From: Candidatus Omnitrophota bacterium
GTDB lineage: Bacteria > Omnitrophota > Gorgyraeia > JABMRG01
Direction of reading: 5' to 3'
Length of the DNA: 37,659 nucleotides
NCBI GenBank assembly: GCA_030593065.1
Contig: JAUVHV010000015.1
Coordinates: forward strand, 1 to 37,659
In this document: piece after piece, positions 14,724-22,952 of the stretch
Numbering within the stretch: position 1 is the first letter of the stretch
Layout: the number at the start of each line of letters is the position of its first letter
The notes under the pieces: model-generated
What the model saw: only the letters and a program-made list of their open reading frames with translations
What the model was told of the DNA's origin: nothing
Databases searched by the model: none
Translations under genes and position numbers: made by a program

Positions 14724-15368
14724 TTATTCCGGCATATTGGTAATAAAGCCATCCATTATGCCCTCTCTCTCCTTCAGTCTTTTCATTGTCTCTTTAGCTG
14801 ATTTTTTATCATTAAAACTGCCTGCGTATATAGTAAATTTATCTTTACCTGACCCGTACAATGACTTATGGATAAACGGCTTATAACCTTTATCCTTCAA
14901 GTCAGATTTTAAGTTTTCCGCGTCAGCAAGCTTACCTGAAACCGCAACCTGTACAGTATAACTCATTTTTCCGACTGGAACTCCAACTTGCTGTTGCCCG
15001 ATCCCGTAAGAAAATATCTTCCTGGATACTACTGCTGTAAGCAATATAAATAGAAAAACCACAACAGAAGATATAATAATAAGGCGTATCTTTTTCGCGT
15101 TTATGCCTTTTAGCCTGTCTAATCTTCTTTTTGCCTGAATAAGTTCCGATTTAAGTATTGCCAACTCACTGCATATTTTCGATCTGTCCGGGTCATGCTC
15201 TTTATCAGTTTCAGGTACCTCTCTTTGTACGCTTTTTTCTTTTTTTGTAAACTTTCCAACAGTATCCATTGATACGCCTACAGCGCTGCCATATAACCTG
15301 TTCCTGATATCTTCTTCTGACAGGCTATTTAATATGGGCCTTTTCTTAACCATAAAATTAAAAACCAT
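14724..15368 (-). CDS. SPOR-domain membrane protein
   Basis: The 214-aa protein has a cytoplasmic region with a short coiled coil (about 65-90), one membrane span (about 94-114, IRLIIISSVVVFLFILLTAVV) and a periplasmic SPOR domain (about 135-214; SYTVQVAVSGKLADAENLKS, then FTIYAGSFNDKKSAKETMK). SPOR domains bind denuded glycan strands at division septa, so a cell-division or peptidoglycan role is likely. The start lies directly after the thioesterase stop codon with an AGAGAGG site; an inner ATG at 15353 is possible. A second SPOR protein lies at 18809-19378. Confidence 0.8.
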   Translation of the reverse strand: MVFNFMVKKRPILNSLSEEDIRNRLYGSAVGVSMDTVGKFTKKEKSVQREVPETDKEHDPDRSKICSELAILKSELIQAKRRLDRLKGINAKKIRLIIISSVVVFLFILLTAVVSRKIFSYGIGQQQVGVPVGKMSYTVQVAVSGKLADAENLKSDLKDKGYKPFIHKSLYGSGKDKFTIYAGSFNDKKSAKETMKRLKEREGIMDGFITNMPE

Positions 15369-15761
15369 CTATGACAATACCTCTCTTAATATTTGCGGCA
15401 TGCGCTTCGGCTTACCAGTAATATCTGTAAAAACATGCGTAGTCTCCGCTTCTGCCAAGATATCCAGATCCCGCGTCACCCTATACGTAAAGGTGATGCT
15501 GCTGTTTCCCAACTTAGTTACACTGCAAGCTATATCCAAAAGATCATCATATCGCGCCGGAGATTTATAACGGCATTCAGCCTCTAATACCATCATGCGC
15601 AGACCCATCTCTTCTTCTATCTCGCGATATGTGCGGCCTATATTCCTCAAAAGTTCGGCCCTGGCAACCTCAAACCAGACCAGATAATTAGAATAATAGA
15701 CTACCCCCATCTGGTCTGTCTCTTTATATCGAACCCTCAGGCTGGTAGTATGTTTTATCAT
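15369..15761 (-). CDS. ybgC: Acyl-CoA thioesterase, YbgC/4-HBT hotdog family
   Basis: The 130-aa protein is a single hotdog fold with the conserved YKETDQMGVVYYSNYLVWFE segment, including the catalytic Asp of the 4-hydroxybenzoyl-CoA thioesterase/YbgC family. These enzymes hydrolyse acyl-CoA or acyl-ACP thioesters. YbgC in proteobacteria is linked to the Tol-Pal system; no tol genes are seen here, but it is adjacent to and contiguous with a SPOR-domain septal protein. Length is normal. It is 24 bp downstream of the GNAT gene. Confidence 0.85.
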   Translation of the reverse strand: MIKHTTSLRVRYKETDQMGVVYYSNYLVWFEVARAELLRNIGRTYREIEEEMGLRMMVLEAECRYKSPARYDDLLDIACSVTKLGNSSITFTYRVTRDLDILAEAETTHVFTDITGKPKRMPQILREVLS

Positions 15762-15785
15762 GTTCCATTCTTATGAAAAGTCTTA

Positions 15786-16247
15786 TTAATGTACTTTGTA
15801 ATGAAGAAGGGTTATCTCAACATCATTAAAGGCAAATCGTTCTTTATCGACAAAGCCTTTCTTATCCTGCAAAAGCTTTATAGCTGCCTCCATTCTGGAT
15901 GTTGCCCTGAAAACAACTCTCTTGTATCCATTCATCTTACAAAAATCCAGGGCAGTATCAACAAGCATTGATCCTATCTGCCTGCTCCTGTGGCTTGAAT
16001 GTACAAATAATCTCCTCAAAAGAGCTGTAGAGTCACTATCCTCTTTTATGCCAACAGTACCTATTATCTCACTACCCTCTTGTACTACTAAAAATTTTTC
16101 CCTCAAAGCTCCGTAGGCATCTGCTATATTATCGAGGTCTCCATACTGGTATGCCTTCTCCTCAACAGGGTATTCTCTGTTCATAATAGAGCTGATAAGT
16201 GACTTAACGTTCGGTAAATCTGTCGGGTAAAATGACCTGATATGCAT
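15786..16247 (-). CDS. GNAT family N-acetyltransferase
   Basis: The 153-aa protein has the GNAT fold order: an N-terminal strand (MHIRSFYPTDLPNV), the substrate-binding helices, the central strand EIIGTVGIKED, the acetyl-CoA loop LFVHSSHRSRQIGSMLVDTA (the Q/RxxGxG/A motif in variant form RQIGSM) and a C-terminal pair of strands. The acetylated substrate cannot be predicted. A consensus TTGACA/TATATT promoter lies upstream and AAGGAGAGG precedes the ATG, so it begins its own unit, probably continuing into ybgC, the SPOR gene and the HD-GYP gene. Confidence 0.8.
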   Translation of the reverse strand: MHIRSFYPTDLPNVKSLISSIMNREYPVEEKAYQYGDLDNIADAYGALREKFLVVQEGSEIIGTVGIKEDSDSTALLRRLFVHSSHRSRQIGSMLVDTALDFCKMNGYKRVVFRATSRMEAAIKLLQDKKGFVDKERFAFNDVEITLLHYKVH

Positions 16248-16283
16248 TGATCCTCTCCTTCTCTGTAGGCAATAGTAACTTCT

Positions 16284-16312
16284 AATATATTATTAAATTA
16301 TTGGAATGTCAA
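16284..16312 (-). promoter_or_regulatory. Promoter of the GNAT-ybgC-SPOR-HD-GYP unit
   Basis: Minus-strand perfect TTGACA (16312-16307), exactly 17 bp, then TATATT (16289-16284), 36 bp before the GNAT start codon. Confidence 0.7.
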
Positions 16313-16337
16313 TAAAATAGGTGTTTTCGCGCAATTA

Positions 16338-17429
16338 TTAATTAAAGCGCTTTAAAACAGCTGCCTTTATAATATCCTGCGGTACCTTATCGCAAACAAC
16401 CACATGGCCTATATCAATGGGTAAGACCCACCGCCTTTTTCCCTTTACAATCTTTTTATCGAAAGCTATGGCATTAAGAACATCCTTAAGGCCTAGCCCG
16501 CTAACAGAGACAGGAAGCCCTACCTGTTTTATCAGGCCTTCTACGCGTTGAGCTATTGAGTGCTTTGTCATCTTTAGCATAAGTGAAATATCAAAAGCAG
16601 CCACCATCCCTATGGCAACAGCTTCCCCATGATTAATAGATTTTTTATATGCTGATGCTGTTTCAATAGCATGGCCTATAGTATGCCCAAAATTCAATAT
16701 CGACCTGTAACCAAGTTTCTCATGCTCATCAGCCGCGACAACCTCTGCCTTCAATTTGCTGCAACATGTGACCATATCTTCTATGCATATCCTGTTAAAA
16801 TTCATTATCTTAGACACGTTCTTCTCCAGATAACTGAAAAACTTCTTATCCAGGATAACGCCATACTTGATTATCTCAGCCAGCCCATTACGTATCTGGC
16901 GCTTAGGTAAACTCTTAATAGTGGAGATATCTGTTATTACAACTTTTGGCTGATAAAACGCGCCCACAAGGTTTTTTGCGAAATCCATATCTATCGCTAC
17001 CTTGCCGCCTATAGCAGAATCTACCTGTGCAAGAAGCGTTGTAGGGATTTGCACAAAAGCTACGCCCCGGCGATATGTAGAAGCGACAAACCCGGCAAGA
17101 TCTCCCACTACACCTCCACCAAGAGCTATCACGCAGACACCCTTACCTTTATCAAACCTGGCAAGATTTTCAAGAACCTTAAACCAGCTTAAATGAGATT
17201 TAGCCCTTTCTGAATCAGGAACAATACAAAAAGCCGCATCCATGCCAGCGGCCGATATGGACCGGCTTAACTTATCTCCATAAAGAGATTTAATCTTCTT
17301 ATTGGTTATAATATAACAGGCTTTTGCGATATGCAGCGATTTTATTATTCTTCCGGCGGAAGAAAGAATCCCATTCTGGATACATATACTGTAACTTTTT
17401 TCACCGAGATTAACTTTTATCTTCTTCAT
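16338..17429 (-). CDS. aroB: 3-dehydroquinate synthase
   Basis: The 363-aa protein has the AroB signature: an NAD-binding GGGVVGDLAGFVASTYRRG stretch, then VQIPTTLLAQVDSAIGGKVAID, and zinc-ligand segments GLAEIIKYG, NFGHTIGHAIE and NHGEAVAIGM. It converts DAHP to 3-dehydroquinate, the second step of the shikimate pathway. The next-step enzyme, AroQ, is also in the window at 35669-36106 but in another unit. A perfect -35/-10 pair lies upstream and AAGGAGC precedes the ATG, so it has its own promoter. Length is normal. Confidence 0.95.
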   Translation of the reverse strand: MKKIKVNLGEKSYSICIQNGILSSAGRIIKSLHIAKACYIITNKKIKSLYGDKLSRSISAAGMDAAFCIVPDSERAKSHLSWFKVLENLARFDKGKGVCVIALGGGVVGDLAGFVASTYRRGVAFVQIPTTLLAQVDSAIGGKVAIDMDFAKNLVGAFYQPKVVITDISTIKSLPKRQIRNGLAEIIKYGVILDKKFFSYLEKNVSKIMNFNRICIEDMVTCCSKLKAEVVAADEHEKLGYRSILNFGHTIGHAIETASAYKKSINHGEAVAIGMVAAFDISLMLKMTKHSIAQRVEGLIKQVGLPVSVSGLGLKDVLNAIAFDKKIVKGKRRWVLPIDIGHVVVCDKVPQDIIKAAVLKRFN

Positions 17430-17453
17430 TCAAATGCTCCTTTATATATACTA

Positions 17454-17482
17454 AGTATAACAAGATATACAAAAACTGTCAA
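17454..17482 (-). promoter_or_regulatory. Promoter of aroB
   Basis: Minus-strand perfect TTGACA (17482-17477), exactly 17 bp, then TATACT (17459-17454), about 25 bp before the aroB start. Confidence 0.7.
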
Positions 17483-17507
17483 GAATGGAAAAGAATAAAA
17501 ACTGTTT

Positions 17508-18128
17508 TTAAAAGGAGATGTGTATTCCGAGATATCTTATGACAATAGATACAACAGCAAATATAAGTTTTCTCAGTATGCCGGTCCATAGAAGCAGAAT
17601 AATGATAAGAAAACCATATGGTTGAATCTTATTGTATATAGTAAGATACTGATACGGCAGCATGGCACTTATAATACGTGAGCCGTCAAGCGGGGGTATG
17701 GGGATAAGATTAAATACAGCTAGAATTACGTTAATAATAATACCATAAAGTATAACCTGGCCAAAGATTGTATGGGCTAACATTGGAATAAGCTTTATTA
17801 TAATGCTTAAGGCTATAGCCATTAAAAAATTAGCAAAAGGCCCTGCCAGGCCTACCCAAAACATGTCGCGTTTAGGATTTTTTAAACTCATGAAATTTAC
17901 AGGCACGGGCTTGGCCCAACCTATAGGCGGGATATGCGCCAGGGTGAGAAGCAGCGGGAGGATTATCGTTCCAAAGGGATCTATGTGAACAAGAGGATTT
18001 AAAGTAAGCCTCCCCATGTATTTGGCTGTCGGGTCACCTAACTTATACGCAACCAGGCCATGAGCATATTCATGGATGGTTATAGCAAATATCAAAACTG
18101 TAAATTGCAATACAATATAAAAAATCAT
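17508..18128 (-). CDS. Site-2 protease family (M50) membrane metalloprotease
   Basis: The 206-aa polytopic protein has the zinc motif HEYAH (H19-E20...H23) in its first membrane segment and the third-ligand motif NLIPIPPLDG (Asp148) in a later one, in the order seen in M50/S2P proteases. It has about five to six hydrophobic segments and no PDZ domain, like the short 'rhomboid-length' site-2 proteases of unknown substrate. S2P enzymes cut membrane-embedded segments, often of anti-sigma factors. No substrate can be assigned. It lies 23 bp downstream of the MetRS-domain gene. Confidence 0.88.
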   Translation of the reverse strand: MIFYIVLQFTVLIFAITIHEYAHGLVAYKLGDPTAKYMGRLTLNPLVHIDPFGTIILPLLLTLAHIPPIGWAKPVPVNFMSLKNPKRDMFWVGLAGPFANFLMAIALSIIIKLIPMLAHTIFGQVILYGIIINVILAVFNLIPIPPLDGSRIISAMLPYQYLTIYNKIQPYGFLIIILLLWTGILRKLIFAVVSIVIRYLGIHISF

Positions 18129-18151
18129 TATTTAAGGCTCCAAGAGCCCCC

Positions 18152-18472
18152 TTACTTAATCGCCGACCCGGGAGGCAAATCCCTGTCGAGAGTCAGGATT
18201 GAAAGCGCCTCGTTGCTTGATCCGGCAAGCAACATACCATTAGATTCAACACCTCTTATTAGAGCAGGTTCAAGATTTACAACAACCGCTATGTCTTTGC
18301 CCACAAGCTCTTCCGGGGTATAGTACTTTTTTATGCCGGCTACTATCTGCCTCTTTTCGTCTCCTAAATCGATGTCAATTATGTAGAGCTTATCAGCTTC
18401 AGGGTGGTTTTTCACATCCAGTATCTTTGCTGTCTTAATCTCTATTCTTTTAAACTCATCGAAAGTTATCAT
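18152..18472 (-). CDS. metG: Stand-alone MetRS C-terminal tRNA-binding domain (MetRS beta / Trbp111-like)
   Basis: The 106-aa protein is an OB-fold tRNA-binding domain equal to the C-terminal part of methionyl-tRNA synthetase: 'ITFDEFKRIEIKTAKILDVK' followed by 'HPEADKLYIIDIDLGDEKRQ', then IVAGIKKYYTPEELVGKDIAVV and NLEPALIRGVESNGMLLA. In many bacteria this is fused to MetRS; here it is a separate gene, as for Trbp111 or the MetRS beta subunit. It would dimerise and raise tRNA affinity of a catalytic subunit encoded elsewhere. It is 29 bp downstream of the small basic protein gene. Confidence 0.88.
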   Translation of the reverse strand: MITFDEFKRIEIKTAKILDVKNHPEADKLYIIDIDLGDEKRQIVAGIKKYYTPEELVGKDIAVVVNLEPALIRGVESNGMLLAGSSNEALSILTLDRDLPPGSAIK

Positions 18473-18501
18473 AATATTCTCCGTTAATAAATTGTATGAG
18501 C

Positions 18502-18795
18502 TTATTTTTTATTTTTTTCTTTGCCGTCAGCTTTTGGCGATTCTTTAGGCTTCTCTGCCGCGGAAGAAGCATCGGATGCTGCACCTTCAACAGCAGCCTC
18601 CTCATCTTCAGCCCCTTCTTTCTTCTCTTTCTTGAACTTCAGTTTCAGCACCTTAACCTTAGGAAGGCCGAAGACAGAGTCCTTGCCTTCTTCCCATCTT
18701 TCTTCTTTCCGAAGAAGTAAAAGCCTGGCAAGGCGCTTTAAAACGCTATTCTGTTGTTTACCTTTTCCACTTTTAAAACTTGGATGAACTGACAT
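18502..18795 (-). CDS. Small basic protein (TIGR04137-like, PVC-associated) with long charged tail
   Basis: The 97-aa protein begins MSVHPSFKSGKGKQQNSVLK and continues with 'RLARLLLLRKEERWEEGKDS' and 'VFGLPKVKVLKLKFKKEKK'. This matches my recollection of the small basic protein family found in Chlamydiae, Verrucomicrobia and Planctomycetes, often linked to rRNA genes. The core is about 60 residues. Here it is followed by about 35 residues rich in Glu, Ala, Ser and Lys (residues 62-97), an unusual tail. The function is unknown; a ribosomal or rRNA role is proposed by family lore only. No rRNA lies nearby. It is 13 bp downstream of a SPOR-protein gene. Confidence 0.75.
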   Translation of the reverse strand: MSVHPSFKSGKGKQQNSVLKRLARLLLLRKEERWEEGKDSVFGLPKVKVLKLKFKKEKKEGAEDEEAAVEGAASDASSAAEKPKESPKADGKEKNKK

Positions 18796-18808
18796 TTTTT
18801 ATTACCCC

Positions 18809-19378
18809 CTAGTTTATCTTCCTTACAAGGCAATCAGAATATAATTTACGCAGCTTCTTCATCTCTAAAACAGCGCTCTTTTTGTCTCTGAACTTACCTA
18901 TGCACATTATATAATAACTTCCTTTTTGCAATATAAATGCCTCGTAACCTTCGGATTGAAGTTTATCAACACGCCCCTTTGCGAAACCTTCACTCGTATA
19001 TGAGGCAACCTGGACAGTATAATCCGGAACAGGCTCTTTCTCATATTTTTGCGAAGAGGCGCTATCCTTTTCTTCTTCTATAACCGTCTCCTTTGCCGGC
19101 TTCAATGCCTTGGCCAACTTAGGATTATCAGCAGCTTCTCTCTCTTTTGGGATAAAGGAACCTCTTCTCATGCCAATTGATTTTCCTCTTTCAACCCCCA
19201 AAGAGAATATAATAATAGAGAATACAATTATTCCAATAGCTACAAATACCAGATGCTCATACAACAGGGTTATTGTCCGCTTTGCTTTCTGTTGAAATGC
19301 GCTTTTCGGGTACCTTCTCTTTTCTGCGCTTCCAAACTCTTCAAAAAGCTCTTTCTGAACCTGTCTCTTCTCATCCAT
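18809..19378 (-). CDS. SPOR-domain membrane protein
   Basis: The 189-aa protein has a basic cytoplasmic N-terminus, one membrane span (about 42-62, FVAIGIIVFSIIIFSLGV), a charged linker (65-115) and a C-terminal SPOR domain (about 117-189; 'PDYTVQVASYTSEGFAKGRV' followed by 'DKLQSEGYEAFILQ'). SPOR domains target septal glycan. ATG at 19378 was chosen; an upstream TTG at 19393 is possible but weaker. A TTGTAA/TATAAT promoter lies 33-60 bp upstream, and palindromic element 3 lies beyond it. It heads a unit with the small basic protein, MetRS domain and S2P genes. Confidence 0.8.
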   Translation of the reverse strand: MDEKRQVQKELFEEFGSAEKRRYPKSAFQQKAKRTITLLYEHLVFVAIGIIVFSIIIFSLGVERGKSIGMRRGSFIPKEREAADNPKLAKALKPAKETVIEEEKDSASSQKYEKEPVPDYTVQVASYTSEGFAKGRVDKLQSEGYEAFILQKGSYYIMCIGKFRDKKSAVLEMKKLRKLYSDCLVRKIN

Positions 19379-19410
19379 AATATAAACTCTCAATCATTCG
19401 TAAAGCAGGT

Positions 19411-19438
19411 ATTATAACACAATTATAAAGTATTACAA
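19411..19438 (-). promoter_or_regulatory. Promoter of the SPOR/small-basic-protein unit
   Basis: Minus-strand TTGTAA (19438-19433), 16-bp spacer, perfect TATAAT (19416-19411), 32 bp before the ATG at 19378. Confidence 0.6.
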
Positions 19439-19464
19439 GCACGAAAAATTAATTTGCTCTACGC

Positions 19465-19569
19465 AATCTCTTATGCCTTTGCCTTTAGCGGCGCATGGGA
19501 TATTTTTGTCATGATTTTAAATAGACGACAAAAAAATCTGCGCGGTAAAGGCAGAAGGTATGAGAGATT
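19465..19569 (+). repeat. Palindromic element, copy 3
   Basis: Outer arms AATCTCTTATGCC and GGTATGAGAGATT, inner stem TTTTTGTC/GACAAAAA, loop ending AAATAGAC. Relative to copies 1, 2 and 4, the inner stem pair GCC/GGC is changed on both sides to GTC/GAC, so pairing is kept. It lies between two minus-strand units, after the AsmA-like gene and before the SPOR promoter. Confidence 0.9.
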
Positions 19570-19588
19570 ATATGTTGCATATTGCACT

Positions 19589-20263
19589 TTAGCGTACTGT
19601 AAGCTTGAAAAGGTCTGTGCTGAAATTGATAGAGGGGTTATCGATGCTGCCTGTCACATAAAGCTCTATCTCAGAATATTGGCTGCCCTGCTTGAAAAAT
19701 ATCTTTCTGGTACTCTCAGGTATATCAGCTGTCAACTCATCAGATAGCAAAAATTTAAAACTGTAATTTATGGAAAGCCCTCTCACAGAGCCATTAGCAA
19801 AGAGCCTGAGCAGCTTACCATTCGCGTCCAGTGACTTAATGATATTCTCATCTCCAATGCAATAGAATTCACCTTTGACATAATCAAAGTGCAGATGCTG
19901 TGGAGTTTTGATGGATAACGCGCCTGTAATGCTTTTTACAATTTTTGAAACAGGGTAAGAAAATCTGGCATCTTTTAAATCAAATCTCAGCTTCAGGTTT
20001 TTCCAAAACATCGGCTGGAGATCAAAATTCAGGGTCGATGCCTTTATCCTGCAATCGAGTCCTTTGCTATTTACAATGCGTAAATCCTCTATCTCCAGCC
20101 TGGGGCCCAGGCCTAAATGGACCTTCCTGGCCGTGATATCAGCATTTAATCGATTTCCCAGGTATACTGAAAAGATCTTCGCGCTTAAAGGGTCTCGAAA
20201 ATATATTATTACCGATAATGCTATAATAAAAAAGGCTGTAACAAAAATACAGATTCTTCTCAT
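19589..20263 (-). CDS. AsmA-like membrane-anchored protein
   Basis: The 224-aa protein has one N-terminal membrane anchor (about 4-20, ICIFVTAFFIIALSVII) followed by a beta-rich domain. The pattern 'LNADITARKVHLGLGPRLEI', then EDLRIVNSKG and 'IKASTLNFDLQPMFWKNLKL' is typical of AsmA/DUF748-type N-terminal modules of the outer-membrane lipid-transport superfamily. It is much shorter than full AsmA. It is last in the nlpD-like to HD-GYP unit, 8 bp after the HD-GYP stop. It shares the fold but little obvious sequence with the protein at 3420-4187. The function is unknown beyond an envelope location. Confidence 0.55.
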   Translation of the reverse strand: MRRICIFVTAFFIIALSVIIYFRDPLSAKIFSVYLGNRLNADITARKVHLGLGPRLEIEDLRIVNSKGLDCRIKASTLNFDLQPMFWKNLKLRFDLKDARFSYPVSKIVKSITGALSIKTPQHLHFDYVKGEFYCIGDENIIKSLDANGKLLRLFANGSVRGLSINYSFKFLLSDELTADIPESTRKIFFKQGSQYSEIELYVTGSIDNPSINFSTDLFKLTVR

Positions 20264-20271
20264 TTTCTTAC

Positions 20272-21798
20272 TTAAAGCGGCTTTTTAAGCTCCTCTGAGT
20301 GCTTTCTCATCAACTGCTCGAGCCTGCCATCTTTTGCAAGTAAGACAAGCACCTTTACAATATCCGGGTCAAACTGTTTTCCCGATTGACGCCGTATCTC
20401 TGAAACAACCATACGAAAAGGCATCGACTCGCGGTATGGCCTGTAACAGACCATGGCTTCGAAAGCATCTACTATAGCCATAATACGCGCGCCTAAGGGG
20501 ATATTATCGCTCTTTAGCTTATCAGGATATCCTGTACCATCATACTTTTCATGATGATGCAGGATTATGGGTATAACAGGTTTCAGGACATCAAGATATT
20601 TAAGCGCCTCTATCCCCCTTACTGTATGAGTCTTTAATATCTTGCGTTCTTTTCCGCTCAACTCCTTCTTTTTCTGCAGCATCTCTGTAGGCATAACAAG
20701 CTTGCCTAAATCAGGCATAAGAGCGGAATATTGAAGAATTTTAAGTTCTTTTTTTGTCAGGTTTATCTCCCTGCCGAGTTCAAGCATCAAATCCTCGAAA
20801 AGGCCTGTATGGGTATAGAGCCTTGGAAATTTCGCATCCAGGAGATATCCAAGAGATTTTATGGTTCCTGCCGTAAGATCCTCCTGCTCTTTATAAAGTT
20901 GGGCATTTCTTATTGCAATTATAGCCTGTTCCGCAAGGGTTGCAAGAATCTCACGGTCAAAGATCGTAAAATTATCAATGCCTACCTTATCAATGACTGT
21001 AATAACACCGCATACCTCTTCATCGACTAACGGTACACTGATAAAATTATTTTTATAAATAGACCTGCCGGTGCGAACGACCCTATTTTCACGAGGAGTT
21101 AGTCTTGTGCTAAGCTTAAAGATATCGCTGCTCTTTCTGTAATCAACAGAGGTAACACAGCCAAGTTTTTTTGTCTTCTGATCTATCATGCAGATGCGCA
21201 CCCTCTCTGCCTTCAGTACTTGCAGGCTCAGGCGTGCTATTCTGGGAAAAAGCTCTTTAAGATCAAGCGTAGAGCTTATCAGGCGATGAATAGTGTGAAC
21301 CGTGGATAAAGCTATCGCGCGGGGCCTTACAAGCTCATAGAGCCTGGTAAGTTCGTGCTCCTTGTTTATCTCTTTTATAATTAGATCTACATACCCTGAA
21401 AGAATATCAGAGATCGCAGAGGTGGGCTTTGACTTAAGAGCGCATACACCAAAAAATCCGAGGCATTTTCCTTCCCTCGCAACAGGTACGGCTATTCCGT
21501 GCGTGTTATTTAAACTGGCCTCAAAAAAAACAGGTAATTTAGACCTGTCTGCCTGTTTTATAGCCTTGACAATACTCTTCTTATAATCCGCAAGAGAAAG
21601 ATAATCCTCCATAACCCGGGCCCTCTTAATTCGCGTAAGCGGTAAAATACCGGCAGGGCTCTTCTTATCCGCTACCCACCATATCGGCCTGTGCAGGAAT
21701 TTGTCAAACGCATTCTTTAAATCCCGATAACCCGTGCTTTCAAGTAATAGATAAAAAAAACTCTTCTTTTTCAGTGATCTTCTCATTTTCTGCATCAT
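20272..21798 (-). CDS. GAF-HD-GYP-like protein with degenerate HD motif
   Basis: The 508-aa protein has an N-terminal regulatory region that may contain a GAF-like fold (about 30-150), a GAF domain (about 165-300) and a C-terminal HD-GYP domain (about 310-495). GYP is intact (423-425 in HHHEKYDGTGYP) and H391, H415 and H416 are present. The defining HD motif reads PD (362-363, ALMPDLGK), and the first-helix motif YTxGHS reads YTHTGLF. Loss of the HD histidine should disturb the di-metal centre, so this may bind c-di-GMP without cleaving it. It overlaps the dGTPase gene end by 4 bp (ATGA), so the two are coupled. Confidence 0.85.
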   Translation of the reverse strand: MMQKMRRSLKKKSFFYLLLESTGYRDLKNAFDKFLHRPIWWVADKKSPAGILPLTRIKRARVMEDYLSLADYKKSIVKAIKQADRSKLPVFFEASLNNTHGIAVPVAREGKCLGFFGVCALKSKPTSAISDILSGYVDLIIKEINKEHELTRLYELVRPRAIALSTVHTIHRLISSTLDLKELFPRIARLSLQVLKAERVRICMIDQKTKKLGCVTSVDYRKSSDIFKLSTRLTPRENRVVRTGRSIYKNNFISVPLVDEEVCGVITVIDKVGIDNFTIFDREILATLAEQAIIAIRNAQLYKEQEDLTAGTIKSLGYLLDAKFPRLYTHTGLFEDLMLELGREINLTKKELKILQYSALMPDLGKLVMPTEMLQKKKELSGKERKILKTHTVRGIEALKYLDVLKPVIPIILHHHEKYDGTGYPDKLKSDNIPLGARIMAIVDAFEAMVCYRPYRESMPFRMVVSEIRRQSGKQFDPDIVKVLVLLAKDGRLEQLMRKHSEELKKPL

Positions 21799-22952
21799 AC
21801 CCTCTCATAAGGTTCAAAGAGCTTCTTATACTCATCAAGTGCATACCTGTCAGTCATGCCTGCTATATAATCACATATAACTACTCGCCGCATAGATTTA
21901 TCTATCGCTCTTTTATAGTAACTACTCGGTAAAAGGCGCGGCTCCTTAAGATAAATCTCAAAAAGCTTCTTAACAAAACGTTTTGCCTTATTTGCCATAC
22001 GCATTATACGATAGTGTTTGTAAAAATTTTCTAAAAGAAAATCTCTCAAAACCATTCTCTGATTATTTACAGTGGAAGAGAAGTCGATTATCTTTTCGCC
22101 ACAGTCTCTTGCCTTATCAACAGAGTCTATATCAAACTCCTTGATACGTTTCGCTGATCTGCTTATCAGGTCGGTTACAAGATTATTTATCAGGCTTCTA
22201 ACTGCCTGATATCTCATCTGTTCAGAATCCAGGCCATTCTCACGCTTTTTCGTATTGAGCTTCAAGGCCTTCCATATCTCAAGCCCGGACAATAGAGACT
22301 CTGACAATATCCGGCTTCTCAGGCCATCATCCAGATCATGGCTGAAATATGCTATTTCATCCGCTACGTCTACCACCTGAGCCTCTAATGTCAGAGAGCG
22401 CTTGAGGTTAAATTCTTCTATCTTTGGAGGATTATCAAAAGAGCTGCTGTGCCTTGCGACACCCTCCCTGACTTCATAAGTAAGGTTTAAGCCCGCAAAC
22501 TCAGGGTATCTCTTCTCAAGTACATCTATTACACGCAGGCTCTGTATGTTATGGTCAAATCCACCGTAATCCTTCATCAGCCCGTTCAGGATCTCTTCAC
22601 CGGAATGGCCAAAGGGGGTATGCCCTAAATCATGAGCCAGGGATATCGCTTCAACAAGATCTTCATTCAGCAAAAGGGCGCGCGCGATAGTACGGGCAAT
22701 CTGAGCTACTTCCAGTGTATGGGTCAAACGCGTACGGTAATAATCGCCTTCATAATTTACAAAAACCTGAGTCTTGTATTCTAAACGCCTGAAAGCGGTA
22801 GTATGTACAATCCTCTCCCTGTCCCTCTGATACATTGAACGATAAGCATGCTCCTTCTCATTACATACCCTGCCCTGGCTCGTGCAGGAGCTCATAGCAT
22901 ATGGAGCAAGGAGGGATTCTGATTGTATCGAGACCCGGGTTTTACGAAGCAT
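21795..22952 (-). CDS. dgt: Deoxyguanosinetriphosphate triphosphohydrolase-like protein
   Basis: The 385-aa protein is of the type-2 dGTPase-like family. It has YQRDRERIVHTTAFRRLEYKTQVF near the N-terminus, RLTHTLEVAQIARTIAR and the HD motif LAHDLGHTPFGHSGEEIL, followed by a distal Asp in DVADEIAYFSHDLDD. It should hydrolyse dNTPs to nucleosides plus triphosphate and so help control dNTP pools, which suits its closeness to thymidylate synthase. Its start overlaps the HIT gene by 11 bp and its end overlaps the HD-GYP gene by 4 bp. Length is normal. Confidence 0.9.
   Translation of the reverse strand: MLRKTRVSIQSESLLAPYAMSSCTSQGRVCNEKEHAYRSMYQRDRERIVHTTAFRRLEYKTQVFVNYEGDYYRTRLTHTLEVAQIARTIARALLLNEDLVEAISLAHDLGHTPFGHSGEEILNGLMKDYGGFDHNIQSLRVIDVLEKRYPEFAGLNLTYEVREGVARHSSSFDNPPKIEEFNLKRSLTLEAQVVDVADEIAYFSHDLDDGLRSRILSESLLSGLEIWKALKLNTKKRENGLDSEQMRYQAVRSLINNLVTDLISRSAKRIKEFDIDSVDKARDCGEKIIDFSSTVNNQRMVLRDFLLENFYKHYRIMRMANKAKRFVKKLFEIYLKEPRLLPSSYYKRAIDKSMRRVVICDYIAGMTDRYALDEYKKLFEPYERV

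Noticed and set aside
18521-18787. An 88-codon plus-strand frame opposite the small basic protein gene
   Set aside because: Ser/Ala-rich product is the mirror of the Glu/Ala/Lys-rich tail; the minus-strand frame matches a known family.
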